Shown piece after piece: positions 10,810 to 24,659 of a stretch of DNA of 64,000 bases (position 1 is its first letter; each line of letters begins with the position of its first letter). The notes beneath the pieces were generated by a model. The model was not told the DNA's origin. It did not search any database and saw only the letters and a list, made by a program, of their open reading frames with translations. The DNA is from Pagrus major. Its lineage: Eukaryota; Chordata; Actinopteri; Spariformes; Sparidae. Location: the NCBI RefSeq assembly GCF_040436345.1, contig NC_133221.1:27945008-28009007 (forward strand), read 5' to 3'. The position numbers and the translations under genes were made by a program.

Positions 10810-13800
10810 GTAAGAGCCCACTCATGCTCTGTGACACAAAGAAGTACAATGACCGTACTGCAGTGTTATTTCATTTAATGTTATTTATTTGCCATAGACT
10901 TAACAGTGAAGGGCCATAAAGAAAGTAAAACTATAGCGTTTGTGATAAACGCATTGTCCGCATTGTGTTGACGTTAGCAAGACGACATTTATGTTCCAAT
11001 GTGTTGTGTTTAATAGACATTTAATGCAATGATAATTGCAGTGAAAATCGCACATTGGGGTTATCGAAAAAATAGTTGTTACACGTCTATACATACAATG
11101 TAGAAGTAATAACGAGTGGATAATGGAGTGTGGTGGTCTTGCAGGCACTTTTAATGCAGCATTCATCTGTTAAACAGGGCTGTGTGGTTTTTGCGAGAAT
11201 TGTGTATCTTAAAGACCATTTTTTAATACAGAAACACCGACACACCTGTGTGTTAGTGTGAAACAAAGGGCATGTGCAGAGAGACGGAACCAAATGCGAC
11301 TGAAGTGAAGTATGAATAAGCTGACTGTGAACTCTGTAATGTTTTGAAACCCCCCCTCCCACAGACCCCCTGCATTCCTGGGCTTTAGCCTCCTCTCCTC
11401 CTCTTACCTCTCCTCTCCTTTTGTTGCCTGCGCTGAGCCTACTCTGGACATTGCAAGACAGATCTGGCCCCAGGGGAGTGCAGACTCCTGGGGAGAGGAG
11501 TCAGAGAGAGAAAAAAGCTTTAGATGATTGATTTGATGTACATGCCGAAGCAAAATGGCACATGGGCAGAGCGTTTGATGAAAAACGATGTGTTTTCCAT
11601 GTGGATGGTAAAGAAGGGAGGAGGAGGTGCAGAGAGGAGTGCCCAGGTTTTTGTGATACTGTAGAGCAACAGGAGCTGGATCAATATATGTGGGTTTTTG
11701 ATGAAATGGAAAAGTAGTGAGGTGAACTCTGCACACGTTAAGGCGCATACAGAGCGTCTGCACTTGTCGTATGTTGTCATAGTAAATAAAAGATGATTGA
11801 TATAGTAGAACATTAAAAAGCATTGTTACACCCATAACCTCTCCTGAATTGTCTGCAGCGCACACCCGTGATGGAACAGTTCAAAACCCTCAGCAATAAA
11901 TAAACTTTTATAGACCACCGCACGTTGAATATGTGCGTAACTGTCAGTGGCAGACACACAAACCACATGTAGCCAAACCTACAAGCAGCACACTTCACCA
12001 CTCCCACTGACCCCTCCTCTACCAGCTAGGTGTATGTACCCTTTACTGTCTGTCCTGTTTAGACTTGTCTGCTTTTACAGCCCCACCAGTAGACATGCAG
12101 ACCACATGAAGAGCATGTTGGAGCCACATTAGAGAGGACTAATTCACAGGATGTCAACGAAGCACAGGGTGTCCTTAATTACTGTGTATCTCGTCAGAGA
12201 CAGTATGAAAAGCAACACTAAATGTCTTGTTTAGTTCTCTCCTGGTCGTTTTGTGTTTGTGTTTGTGTTTCTATCAGGAGCACAGTGAAGTGAAACAGGA
12301 GAGAAGAGAGTAGCCAGTAGTCCCTAACTAGAACAATCTAGAGAAGTATGCAACTATATGTTACAGGATGTATGTTTTATTACTTAAAATATTGAAAAGG
12401 TACGTCTAATACAACGTTTGTTCTTATCTTTTTGAGACAAATGCACTGCGAGTGATGTGTGCTTAAGTAAAAAAAATCGTAATTTGACAGAGAAAGCATC
12501 CATCAGGGATTTAATTTTTATACCAAGATGGAACACAAAGATGAAAAATGCAGACTGTGTTTATTTTGGCACAAGATTCAACATAAAAAAACCTGAAAAC
12601 TCAGTTGCAAATTGTGCAGTCTTTCTTACTCTCCTGAATCTATTTTTTTTTAAATCAAACAAAATGGCTCAGAGCCTGATGGAAAAATTAAAGAGAAAAA
12701 GGAAAAGAGCTTTCCAATTGAGTGTTGCAGAATCCTAAAATCCAGAAATAAGTAGCAGATTTGCACTTCCGGTTCCCTCGTATCAAAGCCAGTGGGTTTT
12801 TGAGGTCTGAAATTAGGTCTATTGAAAGAAAAAATGCAATTATTTTCTATTCAAATATATACGTTACATAAATTGATTTCACATTAACAATCAAAATGGG
12901 TGCTATATGAGACCAATATAGTTCACATTTCTGATCATAACATATACTTTATTGATGGTCCCTGAGTGAAACCCCTGAGCAGGGTTTCAGAGGTGAGCTA
13001 ACTGCCATCTTACTGCCAACACTGGGTGAAACTGAGATGCTTCTGAATCTGGAGTGAACAGCTCTCAAATATCCCGGCACCGGCATGAATTTCTGCTCTC
13101 TAAACTGATCTGCCAAGTACCGGGGCTCAAAAAATAGTCTGACTTTATTGAGGTTTGATAGCTGCTGTGAGCGTTTTAGCTAACTTCCTGTCCGTTTTGC
13201 AGGTAGCAATCCCCTCCCCCCTCTCTACGTCACTGCTCTTGCACAACTTTTCTTTTTTTTTCGAGGCAGCTCTCTTTGCCTCTCTCTTTTCTTCAAGCAT
13301 TTTTCATCACTTGGCCTGTTTGGTAGTGTAAGCCATCACCTCAAGCGCCAAAATTGGTAGTTTTCCCTGTTCCACCATTGCTGGTTTAGGTACCAGAACA
13401 AGAGGATCCTGCTCTCTGTGTTTTCTGCAAGCTGACAGGACCGCCTCTTTATGGAGGTCTGTCCTGATTGGATAAAGTAGGCAGGGATATCAGAAAATGT
13501 CATGATAGTATAGTATGGTGTGTTAATCTGTAAATCCCACCCCTATTCAGCAAAAAGACATTCAAAACCCCAAGATGATTTTTGAGAGGACTTTAAAATT
13601 GCAGACTTGACATCAGTACCTCATATTTACCACTCGTTGACAACTCATAGGCTCTTCACCATGATGTGATGTCACACCCCAAACTAGATGATTATTCAAA
13701 CTGAATGACAGTGGTCAGGTGTGAAAAAACGGTAGTTATTAAAGTGTATTTACATGATGTGTTCAATTGCCAAATTTCTGTACAGTAGGAACATCTGCAC

Positions 13801-16800
13801 AGGTGTGCTCAGACACTGACAGTTAGCATGGTCCAAGTGCTTTTGTTTCTTGAGGTGTTGGAGGTTTGATGTTCACTGAACACCAGAATATTGAGGATGA
13901 GAAACGTGAGTTTTCATCTAGTAATGGTGCCTTACTGTTGATGGAGAGCTGGGTGTATGATTGAGACTAAAGAGCAGAAAGTGGTACTGATGGTAATGAG
14001 CTTAACTCTGTGGTTGGCATTATATTACTGTGGTACTGCGCTAACTGTCCCAGTTGTATGGCTTATATTTTACACACTCTTACCTGTGAATCCCTTATAA
14101 AAGCTTATTGTGTAAGTTTTTGTACCATGTTTTGTCCACTATATGACTTTATCTGTCTTTCCTCTGTTCCTTCATTCTTCTTGCCACTTCCGATCTGTTT
14201 CTCCTCTTTTCATTGCTTTTATAAAACCCTCATTGCACACTAAGCTCTGTCAAGCTCTCCAGACAGATGAATGCTACAAAAAACATTTAGTATGAAGAAT
14301 GTCTGGTACTTATACAGTAAGTTGAACACAGGCATACTAGATGTCATTTTAAAATACCCTCATGTTTCCAGTCCACTTGTCTTACAGAACCACATCTCCC
14401 AATTAAGCCTGCTGTTGAATACCGGACAGGAAGCTCAGTGCATATTATTGTTGTGCTTCCATTGTCTGCCTTCCTGAGCCAACACCCTGGGTTTGGCACT
14501 CAGGAAAGAAATATGAGCACTCTCCAGTGTACCATTATAAACTCATTACTTAAGTCACACTAGATTTGTTGTTCTATTAACTGTTAATTTATTTATTTGA
14601 GTTTTACAGCTATTTCACCTTCTTTCCAAATTATTTTTCAGTTCCTTTGTGGGTGGGATAGTATAATTTTAAACACTGGAGGTTGGCCGTGAGATACAGC
14701 ACTCTCAAGTTTTGTTTAAAGGTTATCTTTGGCTTTCAAGATGTGACACACATGTATGACTAAAAATAGGCAACATTTTGGCTGACTACATATGTAAATC
14801 CCCTTTCAAAAACTACTTCCACTAATAGGGCTCAACACTAACTTTTAAAAGTGGTTGCCAGGTTGGTAGCTAGGCAGCAGCTTTTGGTTGAACTGAAAAT
14901 ATGGTTGCCATTTTTAGTCACCTTACATTTTGAGTAACTAAGATACTATGCAGTTATGTTAGCTCAATAGAGAAAATGTGATATTACGGTCACCAAACAA
15001 AATTCTTTGTAGCTTGTCTCTTCCCGTGAGTCTGTAGCATGTGCTACCATGAACTGGTGGACTTGATGTGTCATTTATCGAGATATACGTTGTTGTTGAA
15101 AATTTCACAGATCATTTGTGTCTCCAGTTTCTGCTTTGTCTCGAAACTACCTAAAAAACTGCAATGGCAGCAGGCATACTGGATTGTCGAGCTGAAAGGA
15201 AAATAACTGCAACTACAGTATTTTCATAAATGATTAGTCATTTAAGTCACCTAATGTGACTCTCAAATGTGAATATTTGAAAGGTTTTCTTAGTCCTGTG
15301 TGATAGTAAACTGAATATCTTCAGATTTAGGACTGTTGTTAAGACAAACTTAAAAATGTCACCCTGGACTTGCTTGAAGCTGATGTTTTATAGTCTAAAC
15401 CAGTGTTTTTCAATCCTGTTACTAGGAGCACCCTGCCCTGCATGTTTTAGTTGTTTTCTTGCGGCAACACACCTGATTCAAATGATCAGCTCGCCATGAA
15501 GCTCTGCTGAAGCCTGATAACGACCTGTTCATTTGAATCAGGTGTGTTGGAGCAGGGAAACATCTAAAACATGCAGGACAGGAAGCCCCCAGGAACAGGA
15601 CTGAAAAACACTGGTCTAACAATTAAATTAAAGTAAACAAAGAAATACTCAACATATTCATTGATGAAGAAAATGACCATTAGTCATAGCCCTGAGTAGC
15701 ATGAAGAGATTTGCTTAATGTGAGTTTTAAAGGATTTGGGTTGTATTAGTCGGATTGGCCAGCATCTCAGCAGGATTTGCTTATGTATGCATTTAAAGTC
15801 ATGATTTTAGATCATTTTCTTTGCTTTGTGCTGCATGCATTTGACCTAGTTCTAGCTAATTGGCAAGAAGAATTCAACCCTGTAATCACTACCCCTCAAA
15901 TCAAATCTGGGCACAGAAATATTGGGTTTTGAGAGCTTCTGTATTGGAAAAGTGATTCTTTTTGATTGACCCTTTTTGCCTTCAGCTTTTCCAAGTTTTT
16001 TTCTTTATTTATTAACGATAAAATTCAAATGTCCTGCATTTCCATCAGCAGTGCTTTCATTGGTACTTAATTGTTTGATTTCCCCAAGTCAGTGTGAAAA
16101 CATTTTTGACATACTAAGGAAATTTCCCTGACATGTGCTATTTCCAGTCCGCCTTTCTTATTAGATGCATCATAATTTGAACAAAAATAGAGATGAACAC
16201 CCAGTTTTCTTCCCTGTCAGACTCTCTTTTATGTGGTGGCATTGACTCAGCACTACTGTGCCGCAGTGGCATTGTGTGTGTGGTTTGAGTGTATCTTTCA
16301 TGCCAAGTACACTGGCTCAGTGTGGAGGGATGGTGCGCAGTGTGTGCACTTGTCATAAAGGGGAGTGAACTTTCACAGAATAAGTGAAATCCACATTTGT
16401 GCTAGTTTGACAAGTCTTCAGCCCGACTGTTTGCCACAGGAAGCCTTTTCTATCAACACCAAAACCAGACTTAAAGGGGAGTTGCAAGTTGTTTTTTTAA
16501 AAGTAAGCTCTGTTTTGTGCTAGAAACACAAGTCACGCTCACAAAAAAGTCTCTGAAACCTTGTGAGGTGTGAGTTGTTGCAGAAATACTACAGTGGAAA
16601 TGTGAGTCAGGGTTATAGTTTACCTAGAGGAACTGCCAGCAAGAATTTATTTCCAAAGTCGTGGCTGAATATTGAACTGATTTTCACAATCAACATGACA
16701 ATTGTAATAACTCACCTTGAGAGATTTCAGAGTGAGTCCTCCTTAAGTCTTATACCTCTAATCTTATTATTTAACAAAAAGGTCAATCTACATAGGAATG

Positions 16801-19800
16801 TTTCCGTAATGTTGTCAGACACTTAAAATAACAACCTCAGCCTGTCAGTGGTAAAAACAAGCACCTTTAGTCGAGGTAACTCTGACGGTTGGAGTTGCCC
16901 CAAAGGATTACATTGCAGCCATTGAAGCTGTGTAGCCGCTGTTGACTGAGGCGATGTGCTGGACTGATTCAAAGTCTCGGTTAAGTATGAATGATTTACA
17001 CACCAACGTATGTAAATATAGAGCCCAGGTTTATAGATACCAGAATTCCCCTTAAGTCTTTAAATTTTGATAAAAACATTAGATAACATAAGAACAACAT
17101 GCAACTCTTTAATCAACCATTACATTAAGCATATGGTTTTGTTTTGCTTGTTATTGTGAATATGATATCACATGGCATAGAAACCAAACTGAGCTGACAT
17201 ATGTTGACCTTGAGCAGACCCAGGACATGTGTCTCTGGTCTGCTCTTGGTATTTCTGAGCCATGAACATATTCTGTGTTCATGGTGCTGTTTGCTCTACA
17301 TTCACCCTCTCCAACTTTTCCACTCCATTTGCTTGGCAATTGTACACGGCTTCACATACTGGAGAGTGGGAAAACTCTTCTCTCTGTTTCCAAACTATGG
17401 CAAACAATAGCAAATTGTCCGATCAAGCTGAAATGCCCACGGGCACCTGAGTAACATATCTTTAAACCATGCAGCTCTTGTGTATTGTGTGTGTGTTGCA
17501 TACCATACAGCTGTCAAAACTGTTGTCGCTATACTGAACAAATCTGAGCTGGATGTGAAAAACAAACCCCTCCAGATAGGTGACGGGTTTTTGAAGCTCG
17601 CCACTCAAGTTCTCAAAGCAGAATACACTCGGCTGGTCTTTCTGTCAGTGATGGATTCCACCTCACAACTGTAAACAGACAACATCAAGGCCTGCTCTGA
17701 TGTGCCTTGCCCACACACAGAGTCAGTGCACAATTCACATTGTCATTTTTTCCCTAATCCTACTGTACACACACACACACACACACTGTAACACACACTG
17801 TAATCTTTGTCAATGAACACGCATTTACCCACGGACACACTGTTCGTCCACATACACACCCATCCATATTCATACAGTGCGATCCTGTAATTGAACCACA
17901 GGGCGGCTGCTGTGAAACAAACAAAAGAATGTTATGATACCTGTAGGGTCCCCCACAATGCTGACGGCTCTTTAGAGAGTGCTGTACACCACATGCTACA
18001 CCCGCTGGCCATTTGTTGCCTCACTCTTTGGAGTGTATCAAAAGTCTATTTGTTAATTTCACTAACATGCTTTATCTTGTAAATCATTAGGCCTTCTGGC
18101 TTCCGTCTTTTTAAAAGAATAACATTAAGGACTGATTTAAAAAGATGAAACACTAAGGGTGAAGTGGATTTTTATGCAAAGACAAGAGCTGGAGGCCGGT
18201 GTCTGAAGTAGTTGAAGATGTTGTTGTGGTTTCAGTGCTTCCTGGTCATGGTTGGACTGTGCCTCCGAGCTTACTTGTTCTATTGTAAAACAGTAGTGTT
18301 GATTGTTCATGTTTGCTGTTGCAGGTTAGCTGTGATCTGTCCATGGCTTCTACTGTGCTTTGTAGCCTCTCTGTGGTTTCAGGTATAGATTATTATGTTA
18401 GTTTTGGAATCAGCAAACTACAACTACTGCAGCTTCAGATAGACAGCAAGTGCTTACACTCTTACGAGAAGTTAGACTCATTCCCTCTCAGGGAAACAAA
18501 CTGACATTACCATACTTTTCTTTCATCAATAGACACATCACATGTACTGTAGATACTTAAATTAGGGCAGAAATGTTGAAGGATAATGAAGGATTTTAAA
18601 TGCTGATCATTACCGACCAAAGACAAACACTCCCAGGCAGTAAACATTTATACTGGATTCAGTGTTTCGCATTAATTAACGAGACTCTGGCGGCCTGCCA
18701 TAGTCAAAGTTGCTGTCACAATGACTAAAAGATCTCCAACGGTCTGTGCCATTGCTTTAGCAAAGCGTCTTTAACTCTCAGTCAGTCAGTATTGACTATT
18801 GACTATAGCGTATAGGATTGTAACATTGTATAGCCAGAGCTGTGTAGGAGAGTCAATTATGATGACTGGACTAATCACCAGCCAGCAGAGCCAAAGCTTA
18901 GTTTTGATTATTTTCTTCATTTTATAGTCTCCAAAATTTCTCATTTATGGTCATGTTATTTATGAGATACATACAAAGTATTATACAGACGCTTTGGGTT
19001 GGCATCCGACCTGAGCTGCCAACCCAGACTGTCCGTATTTGATGATCTGGGAATGGGACTTACATTGTGTTGCTTTCAGTCTTTTTCACTTTTATGGTTC
19101 TGAATCAACAACTAGGGAATTTTAAAGCTGAAGGGAATCTTACAGAATTTAACAGAAATAGACAATATATATTATGAGCCTATGTTATTTCATGTTTGTT
19201 TGTTTTTTGTCGAACTGTCTGCTGCAAAACCATTTGTCCTTCGGGGACAAATAAAGTTGAACTTGAACATGTTACTGGTGCAGTAGTGAGCAAAAGGGGT
19301 TGTTCAAAAGGAGCTGATTTGTTGGTCTGTATTATTGCTGCTAGCAGCTTTTGAGAAATTAAACTAGCAATTTAAAATCTGGATGATTACTTTGGGACTT
19401 TTTGAGCCCGACCACAACGACCCATGAGAGAGGCATCTCGATGGCAGCTGACGGTGCTGCCAAGCAAGCAATTAACATTCTAGCCCTTGAGGCTAATGTC
19501 AGCTAGCATGCCACTGTTGACAGAAACTTAAAATCTCACCTCCAGTTCTCACTGAAAAAGAGAAAATCTGTGTTGACCGTGTCTACCCACTCATCCAGAC
19601 CTGTTTAACCTTCTGCCTTTTCTTTTCACGGCAAAGCTTTACTACAACAAGTTGTTGCACCACGCTTATCTTATCTATTTGGTTTATGTGCTTCCCCGTG
19701 AGATCACGTGAGAGGGAAATGTGTGAGCTTAGCTGTCTTTTTGCAGAACCATGAAGCTAAAGCGCTGAAGCCATTATTTTTTTATCGATTAAAATATACA

Positions 19801-22800
19801 TACATGGATGAAATAATTTGCAGCATGTAATAGCAAGACTTTCCCTGATATGGAGAATCAGTGTTTTTACTTAAATACTTTACTTCAAAATTAAAATGGT
19901 CGTGACACGGATTTATTTAATCACAGGAGTCATATTTTTCCATCAGTATGGAGTGAGGAAAATAACTGAAAGGATTTACTGATTGTAACAACACTCACAG
20001 ACTGTAACAATAGTTTGCAATGTTAGTTTGAGCCATTTTACTTTAGATGATACTGGGCAAGGTTTTTTCGCTTCAGCTTGCTCTTCGGCGGATTCCATGC
20101 TCTGAATAGGCGCAGCCATCTTACATGCTCCGCGTCAACGCACGTTACATAAATTGACGTATTTACGTAATCGATTACGTTCACACGTCGCACCAGCCCT
20201 AGTGGCATTCACTGTTTATTCAAAATGTATTAATATTGAGCATGTTACATGTCAAAATTGCATCCTATCCGATGCTGCACTTCCTTCGGTCCTCAGCAAC
20301 ACACCTGCTAAGTGTGAAGTAGATGAGATAAACAGCTCTCAAGATATGCAAATAACAGAGACAGAGAGAGACAGACAGATTCCTTGCTTTATAGTTAGAT
20401 ATAGTGATATATCGGCTGATATAAATAAAAGTATACAGCTCTAGTATAAGTACTACAAGTACAGGGGTTGCTTTATCCCCTTTGGCCACTTTCTGGCCCT
20501 AACATGCACACTGTAATTACACAGCGCTGAATAATAACCCAAACTTGTTAGGGCCTCACTAATTGAGGGGAGCCTCTCAGCCTTCGTGTCTAATATGAGT
20601 GAACTCATAGTCCATCAAACTAAAGCGTTTTGCTCAAACTGCTCAAGGGGGTCAAACTGAACTCATATTTTACGAGGTGCAACTTTCTGAAGTGAAAAAT
20701 ACGTTGGTTGATGTAGTAATTTAATCCTTACATCTGTTACAGGATTGTTTCTGTAGCATTTCTGATTTGAAAGAACTGTGCAAGTGAGCATAAGGACTTC
20801 CTGCCCCACTACAAAGGATAAAAGTGATCGTAAAGTCACCTCAGCTTGTTGGGCTAATTACCACCATCTGCAGCTCATAGCATGTGGATGGTGTGACACC
20901 TTTGAGTCAAGCTATGCTCAGACCAAACAAAGAAAGTCTGGCAGCCTGTTCCTCCTGATAACCCCCTCGTCTACTCTTGCCTTCAGCTGTTTTCATTTGT
21001 GACGTCCTATTTTCTCTTCCAGTCACTTTCAGACTTTTATATACCTTGATCAAATTACATTGTGGTTTTCTTTCAGCCAATGGAAACTTCCAGTACGTGA
21101 CCCTCATAAAGACAGACCTTTATTTCAAGAGCAATTAAGTGTAATTTTACCTCTTTAGGTAAACATTTACATTATCGATGCCACAGAATCCTTTGTACTA
21201 TTTATCAAGATCACAGAGAGGAAGAGGTTTTTCAAAAAAGAGAAGCTCATTTGCCAGCAGAGGAGGATGAGATTTTTTATTAATTGAAACAATCATTAAA
21301 TTATCCAAAGTGTTTTAATAAATCGGGGCCCACGCACACTGTGAAAGCATCTTAGTATACGTTTTACATACTTTGTCACTAACTTCCTGTCAACTGATTA
21401 GTCATAGGATAGTGCTCTCTGTTTATAATGATTCAGACCAGTTTACAGGCTTAATGGAACCTTGTTTGCTGGGAAATATAACATCAGCAAAGCTTCAAAC
21501 GCCTGACAAACCAGACAAACCCACGTTCAACATGTGCCTGTTTGTGTGTGTAATAAGCCTCTGCTGCTTCAACTGTCTGTATTGTGTCACTTCCTGGATC
21601 TGAGAGGAAGTGGTGGTTTTCTGGTGCATGCGATACAACACAGAAAAGATGTGGTTTATGATGATAAGAGTGGAGTAGACTCTGACGTTTACTTTTCCAT
21701 TTAACAGAGAAAACATTGACTCTGTGTGTGCAGGTAGAAGCTTTGATGCCGTTTAAAGGGTTAGAGAAGCAGTCCTGAGTTTAACATTTTAAATCCTCTA
21801 GGTTGGGTTGTGGTGCCAGTATAGATAGAGACCTTTAGATTCTTAAAATTTTAGAGAAATGACCAATAGAATGACTTTAGCTGGACGTAATTGTACAGTT
21901 TATACAGTTAACAATGTAGAAATCAATCCGTCAATCAATCAATGTTGGTTGTGTCCAGATGACTCACAATTGATATCACAATCATTCTCACAATAATAGA
22001 GTCTACAATAATGTTAACTGGTGAGGCTTTTGCACAGAGTTGCTGTACAATGGTCATCATCTTAGTTTAGACAATTTGTTAAAAAAAGTACAGCTAAAGG
22101 TGCGTTCACACCGGACTTTTTATTTTTGTCGCTGTCGCTCGTGTTGCTCCAAAAAAATCGCTCTGTCGCTCAGCTGCAGTCGCTCGTCGGCACAATTCAA
22201 CAGATTACTCTGATGACGTCATTCAAGCGATTCCAGTGAATTTCACGTCGCTCGGAGGCGCTCATTTCTTCCCGTTTGTATTGGTCCAGCATGGCTGACA
22301 GTTTGACGAGCTGTTGGCGAGAATCGGAGGCAGGATTGCCCGGTTGGACACCAACTAAAGGCGCTCCATCCCAGCTGAGGAGCGCCTGTAGTTGGTGTCC
22401 GGCGAGTGGCTGTGTGTGCGTGTGTGTGTGTGTGTCAACGTAAAGCCGGCTTTGCACTTCCGGACGGGTGGAGTTGTATTACGACCATGGTTTTAGTAGT
22501 TGTCATAGTTACACATAGATTACGGCAGCCTATCAGCGCTGAGCGACAAGCGACTGATGGCCAGAGACTTGGGATTTCTCATCTCGAGCGACAGAGCGAT
22601 TGAGCGCTTTTTCGCTCCGTCGCTCGGCCGCTGTCGCTCGGAGCCCCAGCGATATTTCGCCTGAGCGATTAATCGCTCAGTCGCTCGTTTGCATTGACTT
22701 AATATGTAAACTTGTCGCCAGCAACAAAAATAAAAGGTCCGGTGTGAACGCACCTTAAGGCTGATGGAATTCCATCACATTGTTGCTTAGATCTTTCAAT

Positions 22801-24627
22801 AAAGTCCAATGCTGTGATTTGATGGCTCGACAGACCATTGTTGCCATCCCTAGAGTGATGTTGCTAAAAAATTGTCTGCACTCAAGCAGCAAAGAAGTCT
22901 ATACCTATAACAGACTGATGCTGCAATGGCTGCCACCGTTTGGAAAGGACCTATTACATGACTTCCCTTTTCTTTAGAAAAGATACGGTTGGTCGTTGGA
23001 TGTAAATGCAACTTTGACATGTACTGGTTAAACCAGAGCAGCACCAGGGGAATTTTAAAAGCTAATAATATGCACATTTCGTCACCTGCTTTTTTCCAGT
23101 TTTAAAGCATTAGGGAAAGTGTATGCATGAAGTAAATCAAGTAGCAGTGGGTGCATTCTACAATACTTTAAGCAGTACTTTAAACTACAGGTTATGAACT
23201 TCTTTTTAAAGTACAGAAATGTGAAATTATTTGTTATTTTTCAGTATCTGCCATGAGAAGCAGGTAATTATTGGTTATTGGTATAAAAAAACATTGTGCA
23301 TTTCTTAATTCCATCTATGTTTCCTTTTTAAACAGAAAAATACAACTGTGCATGTCTGAATTCAAGTTTCACTCTTTCACCTAACTAAGATGAGAATAAT
23401 TGCCATGGTAACTCACTGTAAAACACACTTGATTCAAACTTAACACAAAAAAAATAAAGAATCCAAAATATAGTCTTGGATTGTCTTCCCACAATCATCA
23501 GTAAGATTTGAAAATATTCCAGCTCTACACGCTGTTTCTGCCTGCTGCTGACTCTCTCTCACCCCTCTGCCACTTCATGTCTCTCCTGTCCCCTCCTGCC
23601 GTGTCTTCTTGTCCCTGGAGTCATAGTCCTGATCGTAAATCACCTCCATGCGTGTCCCCTGTCTTTAACCTGGCAGATGTCTGTCTCTAAGGCTGACTAA
23701 TTCAATGATCTGAGACTGCAGTCCAGGCAGAGTCCAGTCAACTACAGTAGTAAGGCCAATAGCTGCACTGAGCTAACTAGCTAATGGCAGCTAGTAGGTA
23801 CAGCCAAAGAGAGCTCAAGAATAAAAGATTTAGTAGCATCTAGCAGTGAGTTTGCAGACTGCAACTAATGATTACTCCTTGTCTCACCCTTCGCTTCCAA
23901 GCATGTAGAAAAACCTATGAAGGCTGCAACATGGCGGACTCCATGGAAGAGCACCCACTCCCTCTGTAGATATAAAAGCTCATTCTAAGCAAATGAACAC
24001 ACAGTGAATCTTAGTTGCAGGTGATTTATACACCAAAGAAAACATAAATTTGAATATTATTACCACACAGTCTTTTCTGACCTTAAACTAGTTATATTAC
24101 TAACTTACATTCAGGTCGTAGGACTCAAAACAGGACTGGTGCCTTAATTATTTTCACCCACAGATTAGCTCTGTATTTGACATATATACTCCTCTTAACT
24201 GTCTCAGCCTCGATATATCAGAATGGACGAAATACTTACGCGTTTCCTCTCCATCATGAAGTGTTTACAAGTGTTTATACAAAACAGATAATAAACCATT
24301 AATATGAGTAGGGCCTCCACAAGTGTCTTTTGACCTACTTTCTAGCTTCCTGAGGAAGCGTCCTGAGTTTGCAGAAGGCTTAGCTGCTTAAAATGTGAGC
24401 TGCAGCGCTGTTGACTGAGAGCTTTGGCACCTCATACATTATATTCAGCTCTACTTGGAAGATTGCCTGATATGTGCATGATGAGCTTTTAAGTTTTCAA
24501 TCTCTGGGATGCAGTTTGCTGTTTTTGTGACCCCTTTAAACCATTCGTTCTCCTTTCTCTTCAACATGTCATCCTAATGGGAATGCACTGTAACTTGAGT
24601 GCTGCACAAAACACTTTATCATGTATT

Positions 24628-24659
<32 letters not shown>

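Noticed and set aside
11404..11865. 153-codon minus-strand open frame in chst13 intron 1
   Set aside because: No recognisable domain and unfamiliar composition; a frame of this length is expected by chance in 64 kb.
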